Origin: an uncultured Lachnospiraceae bacterium
Lineage (GTDB): Bacteria; Bacillota; Clostridia; Lachnospirales; Lachnospiraceae
Direction: 5' to 3'
Assembly (NCBI GenBank): GCA_947593655.1
Contig: CANQDS010000003.1
Span: forward strand, 1 to 64,000
Length of the DNA stretch: 64,000 bases
The position numbers and the translations under genes are program-made. This document shows, piece after piece, positions 8,509-16,691 of the stretch (the stretch's first letter is position 1; every line of letters starts with the position of its first letter). The notes under the pieces were generated by a model. The model searched no databases and was not told the DNA's origin. It saw only the letters and a program-made list of their open reading frames with translations.

Positions 8509-9558
8509 ATGCGGATTTTTAATTATGCTAATTTAAAAAATTACAGATGGGATTCGGAAATTCTTGGATTGGTAGCACAGATCCATGAGTTTAAAGGTAA
8601 ACAGGAATTATATCTTAAGCAGAAACCGGCCGCACTGGAAAAACTGATCGAGATAGCAAAAATACAAAGTACGGAGGCTTCCAATAAGATTGAAGGCATT
8701 GTTACGACAAGCACCAGGCTTCAGCAGCTTGTTATGGAAAAGACAACGCCAAGGAATAGAGATGAAGAAGAAATTATGGGGTATCGGGATGTTTTAAATA
8801 CGATCCATGAGAGCTATGAATATATCCCGATTCGTTCCTCTTATATTTTGCAGCTCCACCGGGATTTATATCAATATTCACAGAAGGATATCGGGGGAAG
8901 GTTTAAGAATACGCAGAATGTGATAGCTGAAAACCACCCGGATGGAACCCAGACAGTGCGATTTATCCCTTTGGTGCCTTATGAGACACCGGAGGCAATC
9001 GATTCCATCTGCAATAATTTCAATCAGGCAATCGATGCCTGCATCGTGGATCCGCTGGTATTAATTCCGATCTTCATCAATGATTTTCTGTGCATCCATC
9101 CATTCAATGATGGAAATGGCCGGATGTCCCGTCTGCTTACCACGCTTCTTTTATATCGGTGCGGATATGTTGTGGGGAGATATATCAGCTTGGAGAGTAA
9201 GATAGAAAAGACGAAAGAAAAATATTACGATGTATTGGAACAGTGCGGAAATGGCTGGCACGAGAATGAAAATGATCCGGCGCCATTTATAAAATATATA
9301 CTTGGGATTGTGCTGGCAGCTTATAGAGATTTTGAGACTCGAATTAGTCTAGTGGAGGATAAACTGCCCGCAATAGAAATGGTCAGAAAAGCAGTTTTTG
9401 AAAAAATCGGCAAATTTACGAAGAGTGAGATCATGGAACTTGTGCCGTCCCTGTCTAAGGCTTCCGTAGAAAATTCGTTGACACAGTTGATGAAAGACGG
9501 GGTTATTGACAGGCATGGAAAAGGAAAAGCGACATTCTATACAAGGGCAGATGTGTAG
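8509..9558 (+). CDS. Fic family AMP-transferase with winged-helix C-terminus
   Basis: Fic enzymes transfer AMP (or related groups) from a nucleotide to target-protein hydroxyls. This 349-residue protein has the intact Fic motif HPFNDGNGR (197-205). An inhibitory helix motif, S58-N-K-I-E62-G63, fits (S/T)xxxE(G/N), so it is a class II Fic with built-in N-terminal inhibition. The flap/substrate region is GTQTVRFIP. The last 75 residues look like a winged-helix domain (KFTKSEIMELVPSLSKASVENSL) that could bind the half-site array upstream. Start ATG 8509 follows GAGAGG. The gene stands alone, and its target is unknown. Fic proteins of this build are usually stand-alone and autoregulated. Confidence 0.92.
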   Translation: MRIFNYANLKNYRWDSEILGLVAQIHEFKGKQELYLKQKPAALEKLIEIAKIQSTEASNKIEGIVTTSTRLQQLVMEKTTPRNRDEEEIMGYRDVLNTIHESYEYIPIRSSYILQLHRDLYQYSQKDIGGRFKNTQNVIAENHPDGTQTVRFIPLVPYETPEAIDSICNNFNQAIDACIVDPLVLIPIFINDFLCIHPFNDGNGRMSRLLTTLLLYRCGYVVGRYISLESKIEKTKEKYYDVLEQCGNGWHENENDPAPFIKYILGIVLAAYRDFETRISLVEDKLPAIEMVRKAVFEKIGKFTKSEIMELVPSLSKASVENSLTQLMKDGVIDRHGKGKATFYTRADV

Positions 9559-9632
9559 GAAAATAACGAGTCCGTTTTTGGGGCACCTAGTGTGATAGAC
9601 TGCTCTTATTAAAGGAAAGAAAGGAGAATTTT

Positions 9633-10112
9633 ATGATAAAAATACTTTTCATCTGCCACGGCAACATCTGCCGTTCCCCCATGGCAGAATTTATTTTCAA
9701 AGACCTGACCGCAAAACGCGGCCTTTCCGGTCGCTTCCACATCGAATCCGCCGCCACGAGTTCCGAAGAACTCGGCAATCCGGTCTACCCGCCGGCGAAA
9801 GCGGAGCTTGCGAAGCACGGGATCAGCTGCAAAGGCAAAACGGCGCGGAGGATCCGCAGAGCGGATTACGAAGAATTTGACTACCTGATTGCGATGGAAG
9901 AATATAATATCCGCAATATGAAACGGGAATTTCCGCAGGATCCGAAGCACAAGATCTTCCGGCTTCTGGATTTCACGGATCAGCCGAAAGATATCGACGA
10001 TCCGTGGTATACGCGGCAGTTCGATCTTGCATACCGCGAGATTGAAACCGGTTGTGAAGCCCTGCTGGAATATCTCGGTTTTCCGGCGGAAGAAAGAAAG
10101 GAAAACGCATAA
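9633..10112 (+). CDS. Low-molecular-weight protein tyrosine phosphatase
   Basis: Cytoplasmic phosphatase of 159 residues. The P-loop CHGNICRS sits at the very N-terminus (nucleophile C8, R14, S15) and the general-acid Asp is in the DDPWYT segment, as in the family. Good ribosome binding site (AAAGGAGA). It heads a run of four tightly packed genes ending with dinB: the next ATG follows its stop directly. Likely substrates are phosphotyrosine proteins such as BY-kinases, but none is encoded nearby. Confidence 0.92.
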   Translation: MIKILFICHGNICRSPMAEFIFKDLTAKRGLSGRFHIESAATSSEELGNPVYPPAKAELAKHGISCKGKTARRIRRADYEEFDYLIAMEEYNIRNMKREFPQDPKHKIFRLLDFTDQPKDIDDPWYTRQFDLAYREIETGCEALLEYLGFPAEERKENA

Positions 10113-10703
10113 ATGCTGTATGACAGGGACATACGGGAGCCGCTTTTTGAATTTCTGGAAGAAACATACGGCAAGATCCGGATCATCGAAGAAAAGCAGA
10201 TGGGGCGATCGCGCGCGGACGCCGTCATGGTTGCACCGGACGCGCTCTATGGGATCGAAATCAAAAGCGACGCGGACTCTTATGCAAGGCTGCAGAGGCA
10301 GGTCAGGGATTATGACCGTTTTTTTGATTATAATTATATTGTAGCGGGAACCAGACATGCCTATCATGTTCAGGAGCATGTTCCCCAGTGGTGGGGGATG
10401 ATCACGGTGGAAGAGGAAAACGGAAAAGCGGATTTTTATGTATTGCGGAAACCCGCCCCGAATCCCGGACTGAACCCGAAAGATAAGCTCAGCCTGTTAT
10501 GGAGGCCGGAACTGGCGCATATCCAGCAGTTGAACCAGATGCCGAAATACCGGGAAAAGAGCAAACGTTTTGTGATCGAAAAAATCCTGCAGAAAACAAA
10601 GCCGGAAATCCTGCGCGCGCAGATCAGCGAAGAATTATTTGAGCGGGATTACACGGCCGTATCGGAAAAAATCCAAACAGAAAATAGAGGAAAAAGAACA
10701 TGA
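10113..10703 (+). CDS. sce7726-like protein, PD-(D/E)XK-type fold
   Basis: 196 residues. The N-terminal half has the restriction-nuclease-like pattern D16-to-E layout with RADAVMVAPDALYGIEIKSD, i.e. an acidic residue followed by E-x-K, then SYARLQRQVRDYDRFFDY. This is the signature I associate with the sce7726 family of uncharacterised proteins. The C-terminal half is helical and basic. It starts right at the phosphatase stop and overlaps the next gene by ATGA-type coupling. Possible role in DNA or RNA processing; unproven. Confidence 0.65.
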   Translation: MLYDRDIREPLFEFLEETYGKIRIIEEKQMGRSRADAVMVAPDALYGIEIKSDADSYARLQRQVRDYDRFFDYNYIVAGTRHAYHVQEHVPQWWGMITVEEENGKADFYVLRKPAPNPGLNPKDKLSLLWRPELAHIQQLNQMPKYREKSKRFVIEKILQKTKPEILRAQISEELFERDYTAVSEKIQTENRGKRT

Positions 10704-11152
10704 AATATAAAACAACGAACGAATGGAACCATTTTGTATTTTCGGAAGCATATGTAGGCGATCTTCAGGCGGCGAGCGGATTTTTCCACATCGTACTCGA
10801 CAACGTGATCATTCTCCCGGAAAATTCCTGCAACCGGGACATCCGTCGGATGCGCGCCAACGAGCTGCTGTTTAAGATTGAAAACATGGCGGTGGAAGCG
10901 CTGATCGAGGAAGGCTTCAAGCGCTATGACGCGAACGGAAAATTGCTGGAAACGTCAGAAGACCGGCCGATCGGCGCCGATGCTTACGGGGAAACGCTGA
11001 AAAGTCTGATCGGCGGAAGCGTTTATTCTCTGGAAAAACAGGAAAATACCTACGTATTTACGATCGACGCCCCAAACGAGCGCACGTATGAAGTACGGAT
11101 AGCCGGAACCGGGGATACGGAAGAATGGGAGAGGTTTTTGAATCTTGAGTAA
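10700..11152 (+). CDS. Conserved hypothetical protein
   Basis: 150 residues, no family recognised. The N-terminus (NHFVFSEAYVGDLQAASGFFHIVLDNVIILPENS) followed by DIRRMRANELLFKIENM and a C-terminal strand-rich part ending EEWERFLNL suggests a small alpha/beta domain with no membrane segment. Its start overlaps the previous stop and its end overlaps the TTG start of dinB by 8 bases, so it is cotranslated with both. Confidence 0.6.
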   Translation: MKYKTTNEWNHFVFSEAYVGDLQAASGFFHIVLDNVIILPENSCNRDIRRMRANELLFKIENMAVEALIEEGFKRYDANGKLLETSEDRPIGADAYGETLKSLIGGSVYSLEKQENTYVFTIDAPNERTYEVRIAGTGDTEEWERFLNLE

Positions 11153-12338
11153 AAGGATCATTTTTCACATCGATGTCAACAGCGCCTATCTTTCTTGGGA
11201 AGCGGCGGACCGTCTGAAACATGGCGAAACGGTGGATCTTCGGACGATCCCGTCCGCGGTCGGCGGCGACATCGAAACGCGCCACGGCGTGATACTTGCC
11301 AAGTCGATACCGGCGAAAAAATATAAGATCACGACCGGAGAACCGGTGGTGGATGCGCTGCGCAAATGCCCGCAGCTGGTTCTCGTAAAACCGAACCACG
11401 AATTGTACCGGACCAATTCCCGCGCTTTTATGGAGATTCTGAACCAGTATACCGATGTCGTGGAGCAGTTCAGCGTCGATGAAGCGTTCATGGACATGAC
11501 GGGAACCGCCCGGCTGTACAGTGATCCGGTCCAGACTGCGGAGCAGATCAAAGACCGGATCTGCCGGGAACTGGGCTTTACGGTCAACGTGGGGATTTCC
11601 TCCAATAAGCTGCTGGCCAAAATGGCGAGTGATTTTGAGAAACCGAACCGTGTTCATACGCTCTTTCCGGAGGAGATTGAAAAAAAGATGTGGCCGCTTC
11701 CGGTCGGCAGTCTTTTTTTCGCGGGGCGGTCGGCGGAGCGCACCCTGTACCGGATGGGAATCCGCACGATCGGGGATCTGGCCCATGCGGACCGCAGAGC
11801 GATCGAAAAAGCGTTAAAAAAGCACGGCGAGATCCTCTGGCAGTATGCGAACGGGCTGGATGATTCCCCGGTGGAAAACGAACCGGCGGATAACAAGGAA
11901 TACGGAAATTCCACGACCATTCCGTATGATGTCACGGATCGGCAGACTGCGGAGCACATTCTGCTTTCCCTGACGGATCATGTCTGCATGAGGCTTCGGA
12001 AAGACGGCGTCCGGATCGAAACGGTAACGGTTCAGATCCGCTACAGCGACCTGACGCGAAGCTCGCACCAGTGCGCGCTGGAAACGGCGACGGATATCAC
12101 GCAGGAAATCTACCGGAAAGTGTGCGCCCTGTTTCAGGAAATGTGGGACAAAAGACCGATCCGTCTGCTCGGCGTTTCCGGAAAAGTCAGTCAGGGCGCC
12201 GACAGCCGCCAGCTGAACCTGTTCGACGATACGGATTATGAAAAACTGGAAAAACTGGATCAGGCGATGGATCAGATCCGCAGAAAATACGGTTCCGGAG
12301 CGGTCTGCCGGGCCTCTTTCCTCGAACAGAAGCACTGA
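11145..12338 (+). CDS. dinB: DNA polymerase IV (Y-family)
   Basis: Translesion DNA polymerase, 397 residues. Catalytic acidic residues lie in FHIDVNSAYLSWE and SVDEAFMDMT. NVGISSNKLLAKMASDFEKPN and the little-finger region follow. Near the C-terminus RQLNLFDD is a beta-clamp-binding motif. It uses a TTG start at 11145 with GGGAGAGG upstream; no ATG is available without cutting the active site. It ends a small operon with the phosphatase and sce7726-like genes. No LexA-type (CIRCE-like GAAC...GTTC) site was seen upstream of this operon. Confidence 0.93.
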   Translation: MSKRIIFHIDVNSAYLSWEAADRLKHGETVDLRTIPSAVGGDIETRHGVILAKSIPAKKYKITTGEPVVDALRKCPQLVLVKPNHELYRTNSRAFMEILNQYTDVVEQFSVDEAFMDMTGTARLYSDPVQTAEQIKDRICRELGFTVNVGISSNKLLAKMASDFEKPNRVHTLFPEEIEKKMWPLPVGSLFFAGRSAERTLYRMGIRTIGDLAHADRRAIEKALKKHGEILWQYANGLDDSPVENEPADNKEYGNSTTIPYDVTDRQTAEHILLSLTDHVCMRLRKDGVRIETVTVQIRYSDLTRSSHQCALETATDITQEIYRKVCALFQEMWDKRPIRLLGVSGKVSQGADSRQLNLFDDTDYEKLEKLDQAMDQIRRKYGSGAVCRASFLEQKH

Positions 12339-12364
12339 TGGAAAGCATTTTTTTAGAAAAAATC

Positions 12365-12393
12365 TTGCAATACTTGAAATGTTGTGGTATAAG
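12365..12393 (+). promoter_or_regulatory. Promoter of the T-box/aspS operon
   Basis: TTGCAA (12365-12370), 17-base spacer and TATAAG (12388-12393) with TGG giving an extended -10. Predicted transcription start is near 12400, just before the T-box stem I. Confidence 0.7.
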
Positions 12394-12399
12394 TATGCA

Positions 12400-12730
12400 T
12401 ATCATAAATGATGCAAAGCGTTGAAGGAGACTCTTATCTTCAGACATCGACAGGAATACGGCGTCACCGACTGAGAGCGCCGTTTGAAAGAGGAGACAAA
12501 GGGAACGCTCCGGAGCAGACCGGCTGAACCGGATGCAGAAGCAAAAGGCCGACAGGACAACAGGAAGCGGCATTTCTGCGGCGCAAGTAGGCAGGTACGT
12601 ATGTGCACGTTACGCACAAGAGTGGAAGGAAGGACTGCGGTCCGGACTTCAATGCGGGTGGTACCGCGGGAATGAAGATTTGTCCCGCCCCGGAACAGGA
12701 TTTTTTCTGTTCCGGGGCGTTTGTTTTTTA
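12400..12730 (+). ncRNA. T-box riboswitch, probable Asp/Asn/Glu specifier
   Basis: Leader that senses uncharged tRNA and allows read-through into the aspS operon. The T-box antiterminator sequence GGGTGGTACCGCGG is at 12656-12669, followed by the terminator at 12686-12729. Stem I can be built from 12417-12422 with 12504-12509, 12431-12435 with 12499-12503 and 12437-12445 with 12482-12491. This leaves GGAGACA on the 3' side of the specifier loop. GAC (12495-12497) followed by A is the best-placed codon (Asp), as expected before aspS. Other codons overlap: GAG (12493-12495) and GAAC (12503-12506), which holds both GAA and AAC. Pairing was done by eye. Confidence 0.9.
12686..12729 (+). terminator. 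T-box-controlled terminator
   Basis: A perfect 13-bp stem (12686-12698 with 12707-12719) with an 8-nt loop and a T-rich tail. It is the terminator that competes with the T-box antiterminator. Confidence 0.9.
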
Positions 12731-12758
12731 TTTAACAGGAAAAGGAGTGACAGCAGCA

Positions 12759-14090
12759 ATGGAATTTATCAGTGGGATCAGCAAAAAAGAAGCGCTGGAG
12801 ATCGGCGAGATCCTTGCCGGAGATTACGAAGGAAAAAATATCAAGATCCGCGGAGCCGTTCATACGATCCGCGACATGGGCGACGTGGCGTTTCTGGTGC
12901 TGCGCAAGCGCGAAGGGCTGGTACAGTGCGTTTACGAAGAAGGAAGATCGCAGTTTTCCCTGAAAGAATTAAAAGAAGGGGACACAGTGGAAGCGGACGG
13001 AACTTATCAGACCGAGGACCGCGCGCCGAACGGCTTTGAACTGCGCCTCGATCATGTCCGGATCCTTTCGGAACCGGCGGAGCCGATGCCGCTTCCGATC
13101 GCGAAATGGAAGCTCAACACTTCGCTGGAAGCGAAGCTCAACAACCGCGCGGTTGCTCTGCGCAATCTTAAGGAGCGTGCGGTTTTCCGCATTCAGGAAG
13201 GCATTACGAGAGGGTTCCGCGATTTTTTGTACGGGGAAGGCTTCACCGAGATCCATACGCCGAAGCTCGGGGCGAAAAGCGCGGAGGGCGGCGCGAATCT
13301 CTTTAAACTGGAGTATTTCCATCATCCGGCCATTCTCCAGCAGAGCCCGCAGTTTTACAAACAGATGATGGTGGGCGTCTTTGACCGCGTATTCGAAACG
13401 GCGCCGGTCTTCCGTGCCGAGAAGCACAATACCAAGCGCCATCTGAACGAATATACCAGTCTGGATCTGGAAATGGGTTATATCGATGATTTTACGGATA
13501 TTATGGCAATGGAAACGGGATTTCTGCAGTACACCATGCGGCTTTTACGATTGGAGTACGCAAGGGAGATCAAGCTGCTGGATCTGACGCTTCCGGATGT
13601 GGAACGGATTCCGGCGGTGCGCTTTGACGAGGCAAAGCAGAAAGTTTCGGAAAAATATGACCGCGCCATCCGCAATCCGTATGATCTGGAGCCGGAGGAG
13701 GAACAACTGATCGGCAGGTATTTTAAGGAAGAATGCGGCAGCGATTTTGTATTTGTCACGCATTATCCGTCCAAAAAGCGTCCGTTTTATGCGATGGATG
13801 ATCCGGAGGATGAAACGTATACGCTGAGCTTTGACCTGCTGTACAAGGGTTTGGAAATCACAACGGGCGGACAGCGGATCCACGATTACCATATGCTGCT
13901 GGAAAAAATCGCAAAACGCGGGATGGAAACGGAAGGCATGGAACATTATCTGTCGGCGTTTCGATACGGGATGCCGCCGCATGGCGGTCTTGGGATCGGC
14001 TTGGAGCGTCTGACGATGCAGCTGATCGGAGAAGAAAACGTGCGCGAGGCGACGCTGTTTCCGCGGGATTTAAGCAGATTAGAGCCGTAG
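12759..14090 (+). CDS. aspS: Archaeal-type aspartyl-tRNA synthetase, likely non-discriminating
   Basis: Charges tRNA-Asp and probably tRNA-Asn with Asp; 443 residues from ATG 12759 (AGGAG at 12742). Upstream in-frame sequence lies in the terminator and is not coding. An N-terminal OB-fold anticodon domain includes VHTIRDMGD. The class II catalytic core has motif 2 (FRAEKHNTKRHLNEYTSLD) and motif 3 (GLGIGLERLTMQ). It lacks the bacterial GAD insertion, so it is the short archaeal/eukaryotic type. The His in VHTIRD and Pro in EPMPLP match residues reported for non-discriminating enzymes. The T-box and the gatC-gatA-gatB genes downstream agree with the indirect Asn-tRNA pathway. Confidence 0.92.
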   Translation: MEFISGISKKEALEIGEILAGDYEGKNIKIRGAVHTIRDMGDVAFLVLRKREGLVQCVYEEGRSQFSLKELKEGDTVEADGTYQTEDRAPNGFELRLDHVRILSEPAEPMPLPIAKWKLNTSLEAKLNNRAVALRNLKERAVFRIQEGITRGFRDFLYGEGFTEIHTPKLGAKSAEGGANLFKLEYFHHPAILQQSPQFYKQMMVGVFDRVFETAPVFRAEKHNTKRHLNEYTSLDLEMGYIDDFTDIMAMETGFLQYTMRLLRLEYAREIKLLDLTLPDVERIPAVRFDEAKQKVSEKYDRAIRNPYDLEPEEEQLIGRYFKEECGSDFVFVTHYPSKKRPFYAMDDPEDETYTLSFDLLYKGLEITTGGQRIHDYHMLLEKIAKRGMETEGMEHYLSAFRYGMPPHGGLGIGLERLTMQLIGEENVREATLFPRDLSRLEP

Positions 14091-14115
14091 GACGTCAGAA
14101 AAGGAGGAAAATATT

Positions 14116-15030
14116 TTGAAGCATATCGGAACGCAAACGCTTACAACCGAACATTTAACACTCCGGTGTTTTACCATAGAGGACGCGGAGTATATGTATG
14201 AAAACTGGGCAAAAGATCCGGAAGTAACCACGTTTTTGTCATGGCGGGAATATAAAAGCGTCGCAGAGGTACAGGAAATTTTGTCCCAATGGATCGCAGA
14301 GTATGAGCGTTTGGATTATTACAACTGGGCGATCGAATTAAACGAGCTGGAGCAGCCGATCGGAAGCATCAGCGTCACTCATGTGCTGGAGCAGATTCAG
14401 GCGGCGGAGGTCGGCTATTGTCTTGGAAAAGAGTATTGGAACAAGGGTTACATGTCGGAGGCGCTGGCAAGGGTGGTGCAATTCCTTTTTGAAGAGGCTG
14501 GCGTAAACCGGATTCAGGCGCAGCATGACAAGGCAAACCTGTATTCCGGAAAAGTGCTGGAGAAATGCGGATTTCTCTATGAAGGAACGCGGCTTCAGGG
14601 CGGTTATAACAACACCGGTATCTGTGACCTGTGCCTGTACGGGATCGTGCGGGAAGCGGAAATTTCTCCGGAGGAAACAGAGGAGGTCGAGGAAACGCAC
14701 AACACCGTTACTAAGGTAGCGGCGGAAGACGGAACCATGAAAAACGTCATTTCGGATGATACGATCGAATACGTCGGAATTCTGGCAAAGCTGGAATTAA
14801 TGGAAGAAGAAAAAGAGCAGGCGAAAAAAGATATGGGCGAGATGCTCGATTACATCGATCAGTTAAACGAACTGGACACCTCCGGCGTAGAGCCGATGTC
14901 GCATGTTTTTCCGGTTCATAATGTGTTCCGCGACGATTTGGTAACAAATGGGGACGGAAGCGCGGATACGCTGGCAAATGCCCCGCTGCAAAAGAACGGC
15001 GGCTTTCAAGTGCCAAAGACGATCGGTTGA
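14116..15030 (+). CDS. gatC: GNAT acetyltransferase fused to amidotransferase subunit GatC
   Basis: 304 residues in one uninterrupted frame. Residues 1-185 are a RimJ/RimL-like GNAT domain (TEHLTLRCF start, VGYCLGKEYWNKGYMSEAL acetyl-CoA loop, KVLEKCGF). After an acidic linker (EEVEE), residues about 205-304 are a complete GatC (VEYVGILAKLELMEEE-like start, DYIDQLNELDTSGVEPMSH, FRDDLV). GatC stabilises GatA and bridges to GatB. TTG 14116 is the start: AAGGAGGAAA lies 7 bases upstream and the next ATG would cut the GNAT fold. The internal ATG at 14737 has no good ribosome binding site, so a separately translated GatC is unlikely but possible. The acetyltransferase substrate is unknown. Confidence 0.9.
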   Translation: MKHIGTQTLTTEHLTLRCFTIEDAEYMYENWAKDPEVTTFLSWREYKSVAEVQEILSQWIAEYERLDYYNWAIELNELEQPIGSISVTHVLEQIQAAEVGYCLGKEYWNKGYMSEALARVVQFLFEEAGVNRIQAQHDKANLYSGKVLEKCGFLYEGTRLQGGYNNTGICDLCLYGIVREAEISPEETEEVEETHNTVTKVAAEDGTMKNVISDDTIEYVGILAKLELMEEEKEQAKKDMGEMLDYIDQLNELDTSGVEPMSHVFPVHNVFRDDLVTNGDGSADTLANAPLQKNGGFQVPKTIG

Positions 15031-15056
15031 ACGATGCAGAATGGGAGGATGCAAAA

Positions 15057-16691
15057 ATGAGTTTAATGAGTATGACGGCAGTAGAGCTTGGCAGAAAAAT
15101 AAAAAACCGAGAGGTTACGGCGGAAGAAGCGGCGCGCGCCGCATTGGAGGCGATTCACGCAAAGGAAGGGCAGATCGGCAGTTTTGTTACGGTTGAGGAA
15201 GAAAAGGCGCTGGCGCGTGCAAAAGAGGTGCAGAAGGGCATTGACGACGGCACGTTTGCCGGTCCGCTGGCGGGCGTTCCGGTAGCGGTCAAAGACAATA
15301 TGTGTACCAAAGGGATTTTAACCACTTGTTCTTCAAAAATTCTGGGGAATTTTGTACCGGCCTATACGGCGGAAGCGGTAAAACGGCTGGAGGCTGCGGG
15401 AGCGGTCATCCTCGGCAAAACCAATATGGATGAATTCGCGATGGGAAGCACGACGGAAACCTCGGCATTTCAGGCGACGAAAAACCCCTGGAATACGGCG
15501 CATGTGCCGGGCGGTTCGTCCGGCGGCTCCTGTGCGGCGGTTGCGGCGGAAGAATGTCCGTATGCGCTCGGCTCCGATACCGGCGGTTCCATCCGCCAGC
15601 CAAGCGCATTCTGCGGCGTGACCGGAATCAAGCCGACCTACGGTACCGTATCGCGTTACGGTCTGATCGCATACGGTTCCTCACTCGACCAGATCGGGCC
15701 GATCGCGAAGGATGTTTCCGATTGCGCGGCCGTTTTGGAAATCATCGCCGCGTATGATAAAAAAGATTCGACGTCGGTAAAACGGGAGGATCTGAAATTT
15801 ACGGACGCCCTGCTCGACGATGTAAAAGGCATGAAGATCGGAATTCCGAGAGATTACTTCGGGGAAGGCATTGATCCTGAGGTCAAGGAAGCGGTGCTTG
15901 CGGCGGCAAAGACGCTGGAGGAGAAAGGCGCGTCGGTCGAGGAATTTGACCTCGGACTGGTCAAATACGCCATTCCTGCCTACTATGTCATTGCCTGCGC
16001 GGAGGCAAGCTCCAATCTGGCGCGGTTCGACGGTGTCAAATACGGCTATCGGACGCAGCATTACGAAGGTCTGCACAACATGTACAAAAAATCCCGTTCC
16101 GAAGGCTTTGGCGCGGAGGTTAAGCGGCGGATCATGCTGGGTTCCTTTGTTTTAAGCTCCGGTTATTACGATGCGTACTATTTGAAAGCGCTGCGCGTCA
16201 AAGCGCTGATCAAAAAGGCGTTTGACGATGCGTTTGCCAAATATGATGTGATCTTGGGACCGGCGGCTCCGACTACGGCTCCGAAGCTGGGAGAAAGTTT
16301 AAGCGATCCGATTAAAATGTATCTGGGCGATATTTATACGGTTTCGGTCAATCTGGCGGGACTTCCGGGAATTTCCCTTCCATGCGGCATGGATTCCAAA
16401 GGACTTCCGATCGGAATGCAGTTGATCGGCGACTGCTTCAAGGAGAAAAACATCATCCGTGCGGCATACGCCTTTGAACAGACCAGATCGTACCGGCACA
16501 GCCCGCTCTCCGGCGCTGCGCAGCAGAAGAACGGGGAGTGCAGAGATCGCGCTGCGCAGCAGAAGAATGAGGAACGCAGGGATAGCGCGGCGCAGCGGAA
16601 GAACGGGGAATGCAGAGATCGCGCGGCGCAGCAGAAGAATGAGGAATGCAGAGATAGCGCGGCGCAGGAAGGAGGAAAATGCGATGAGTAA
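15057..16691 (+). CDS. gatA: Asp/Glu-tRNA amidotransferase subunit A with repeat tail
   Basis: Glutaminase/amidase subunit of GatCAB. The amidase-signature triad is visible: Lys in VAVKDN, Ser in GSDTGGS and Ser in QPSAFCG context, with the Gly-rich GGSSGGSC. ATG 15057 (GGGAGG at 15043) is preferred over an upstream TTG that overlaps gatC. At 544 residues it is about 55 longer than usual. The excess is a C-terminal tail of four 12-residue repeats (consensus AAQQKNGECRDR) and a partial fifth, encoded by 36-bp DNA repeats at 16515-16658. The tail is Lys/Glu/Gln/Arg-rich and probably disordered. The last 8 bases overlap gatB. Confidence 0.93.
   Translation: MSLMSMTAVELGRKIKNREVTAEEAARAALEAIHAKEGQIGSFVTVEEEKALARAKEVQKGIDDGTFAGPLAGVPVAVKDNMCTKGILTTCSSKILGNFVPAYTAEAVKRLEAAGAVILGKTNMDEFAMGSTTETSAFQATKNPWNTAHVPGGSSGGSCAAVAAEECPYALGSDTGGSIRQPSAFCGVTGIKPTYGTVSRYGLIAYGSSLDQIGPIAKDVSDCAAVLEIIAAYDKKDSTSVKREDLKFTDALLDDVKGMKIGIPRDYFGEGIDPEVKEAVLAAAKTLEEKGASVEEFDLGLVKYAIPAYYVIACAEASSNLARFDGVKYGYRTQHYEGLHNMYKKSRSEGFGAEVKRRIMLGSFVLSSGYYDAYYLKALRVKALIKKAFDDAFAKYDVILGPAAPTTAPKLGESLSDPIKMYLGDIYTVSVNLAGLPGISLPCGMDSKGLPIGMQLIGDCFKEKNIIRAAYAFEQTRSYRHSPLSGAAQQKNGECRDRAAQQKNEERRDSAAQRKNGECRDRAAQQKNEECRDSAAQEGGKCDE
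16515..16673 (+). repeat. 36-bp tandem repeats at the gatA 3' end
   Basis: Copies start at 16515, 16551, 16587 and 16623, with a fifth partial copy from 16659. Copies 1 and 3 resemble each other, as do 2 and 4, so the unit has doubled as a 72-bp block. The reading frame is kept throughout. The gatB ribosome binding site follows directly. Confidence 0.92.

Noticed and set aside
12484-12758. Short open frames in the aspS leader and a longer aspS start
   Set aside because: They fall within the T-box stem, antiterminator and terminator, which explain the sequence as RNA.
16459-16683. Longer start for gatB reaching into gatA
   Set aside because: The added residues are the gatA repeats in another frame; ATG 16684 has the proper ribosome binding site and family start.
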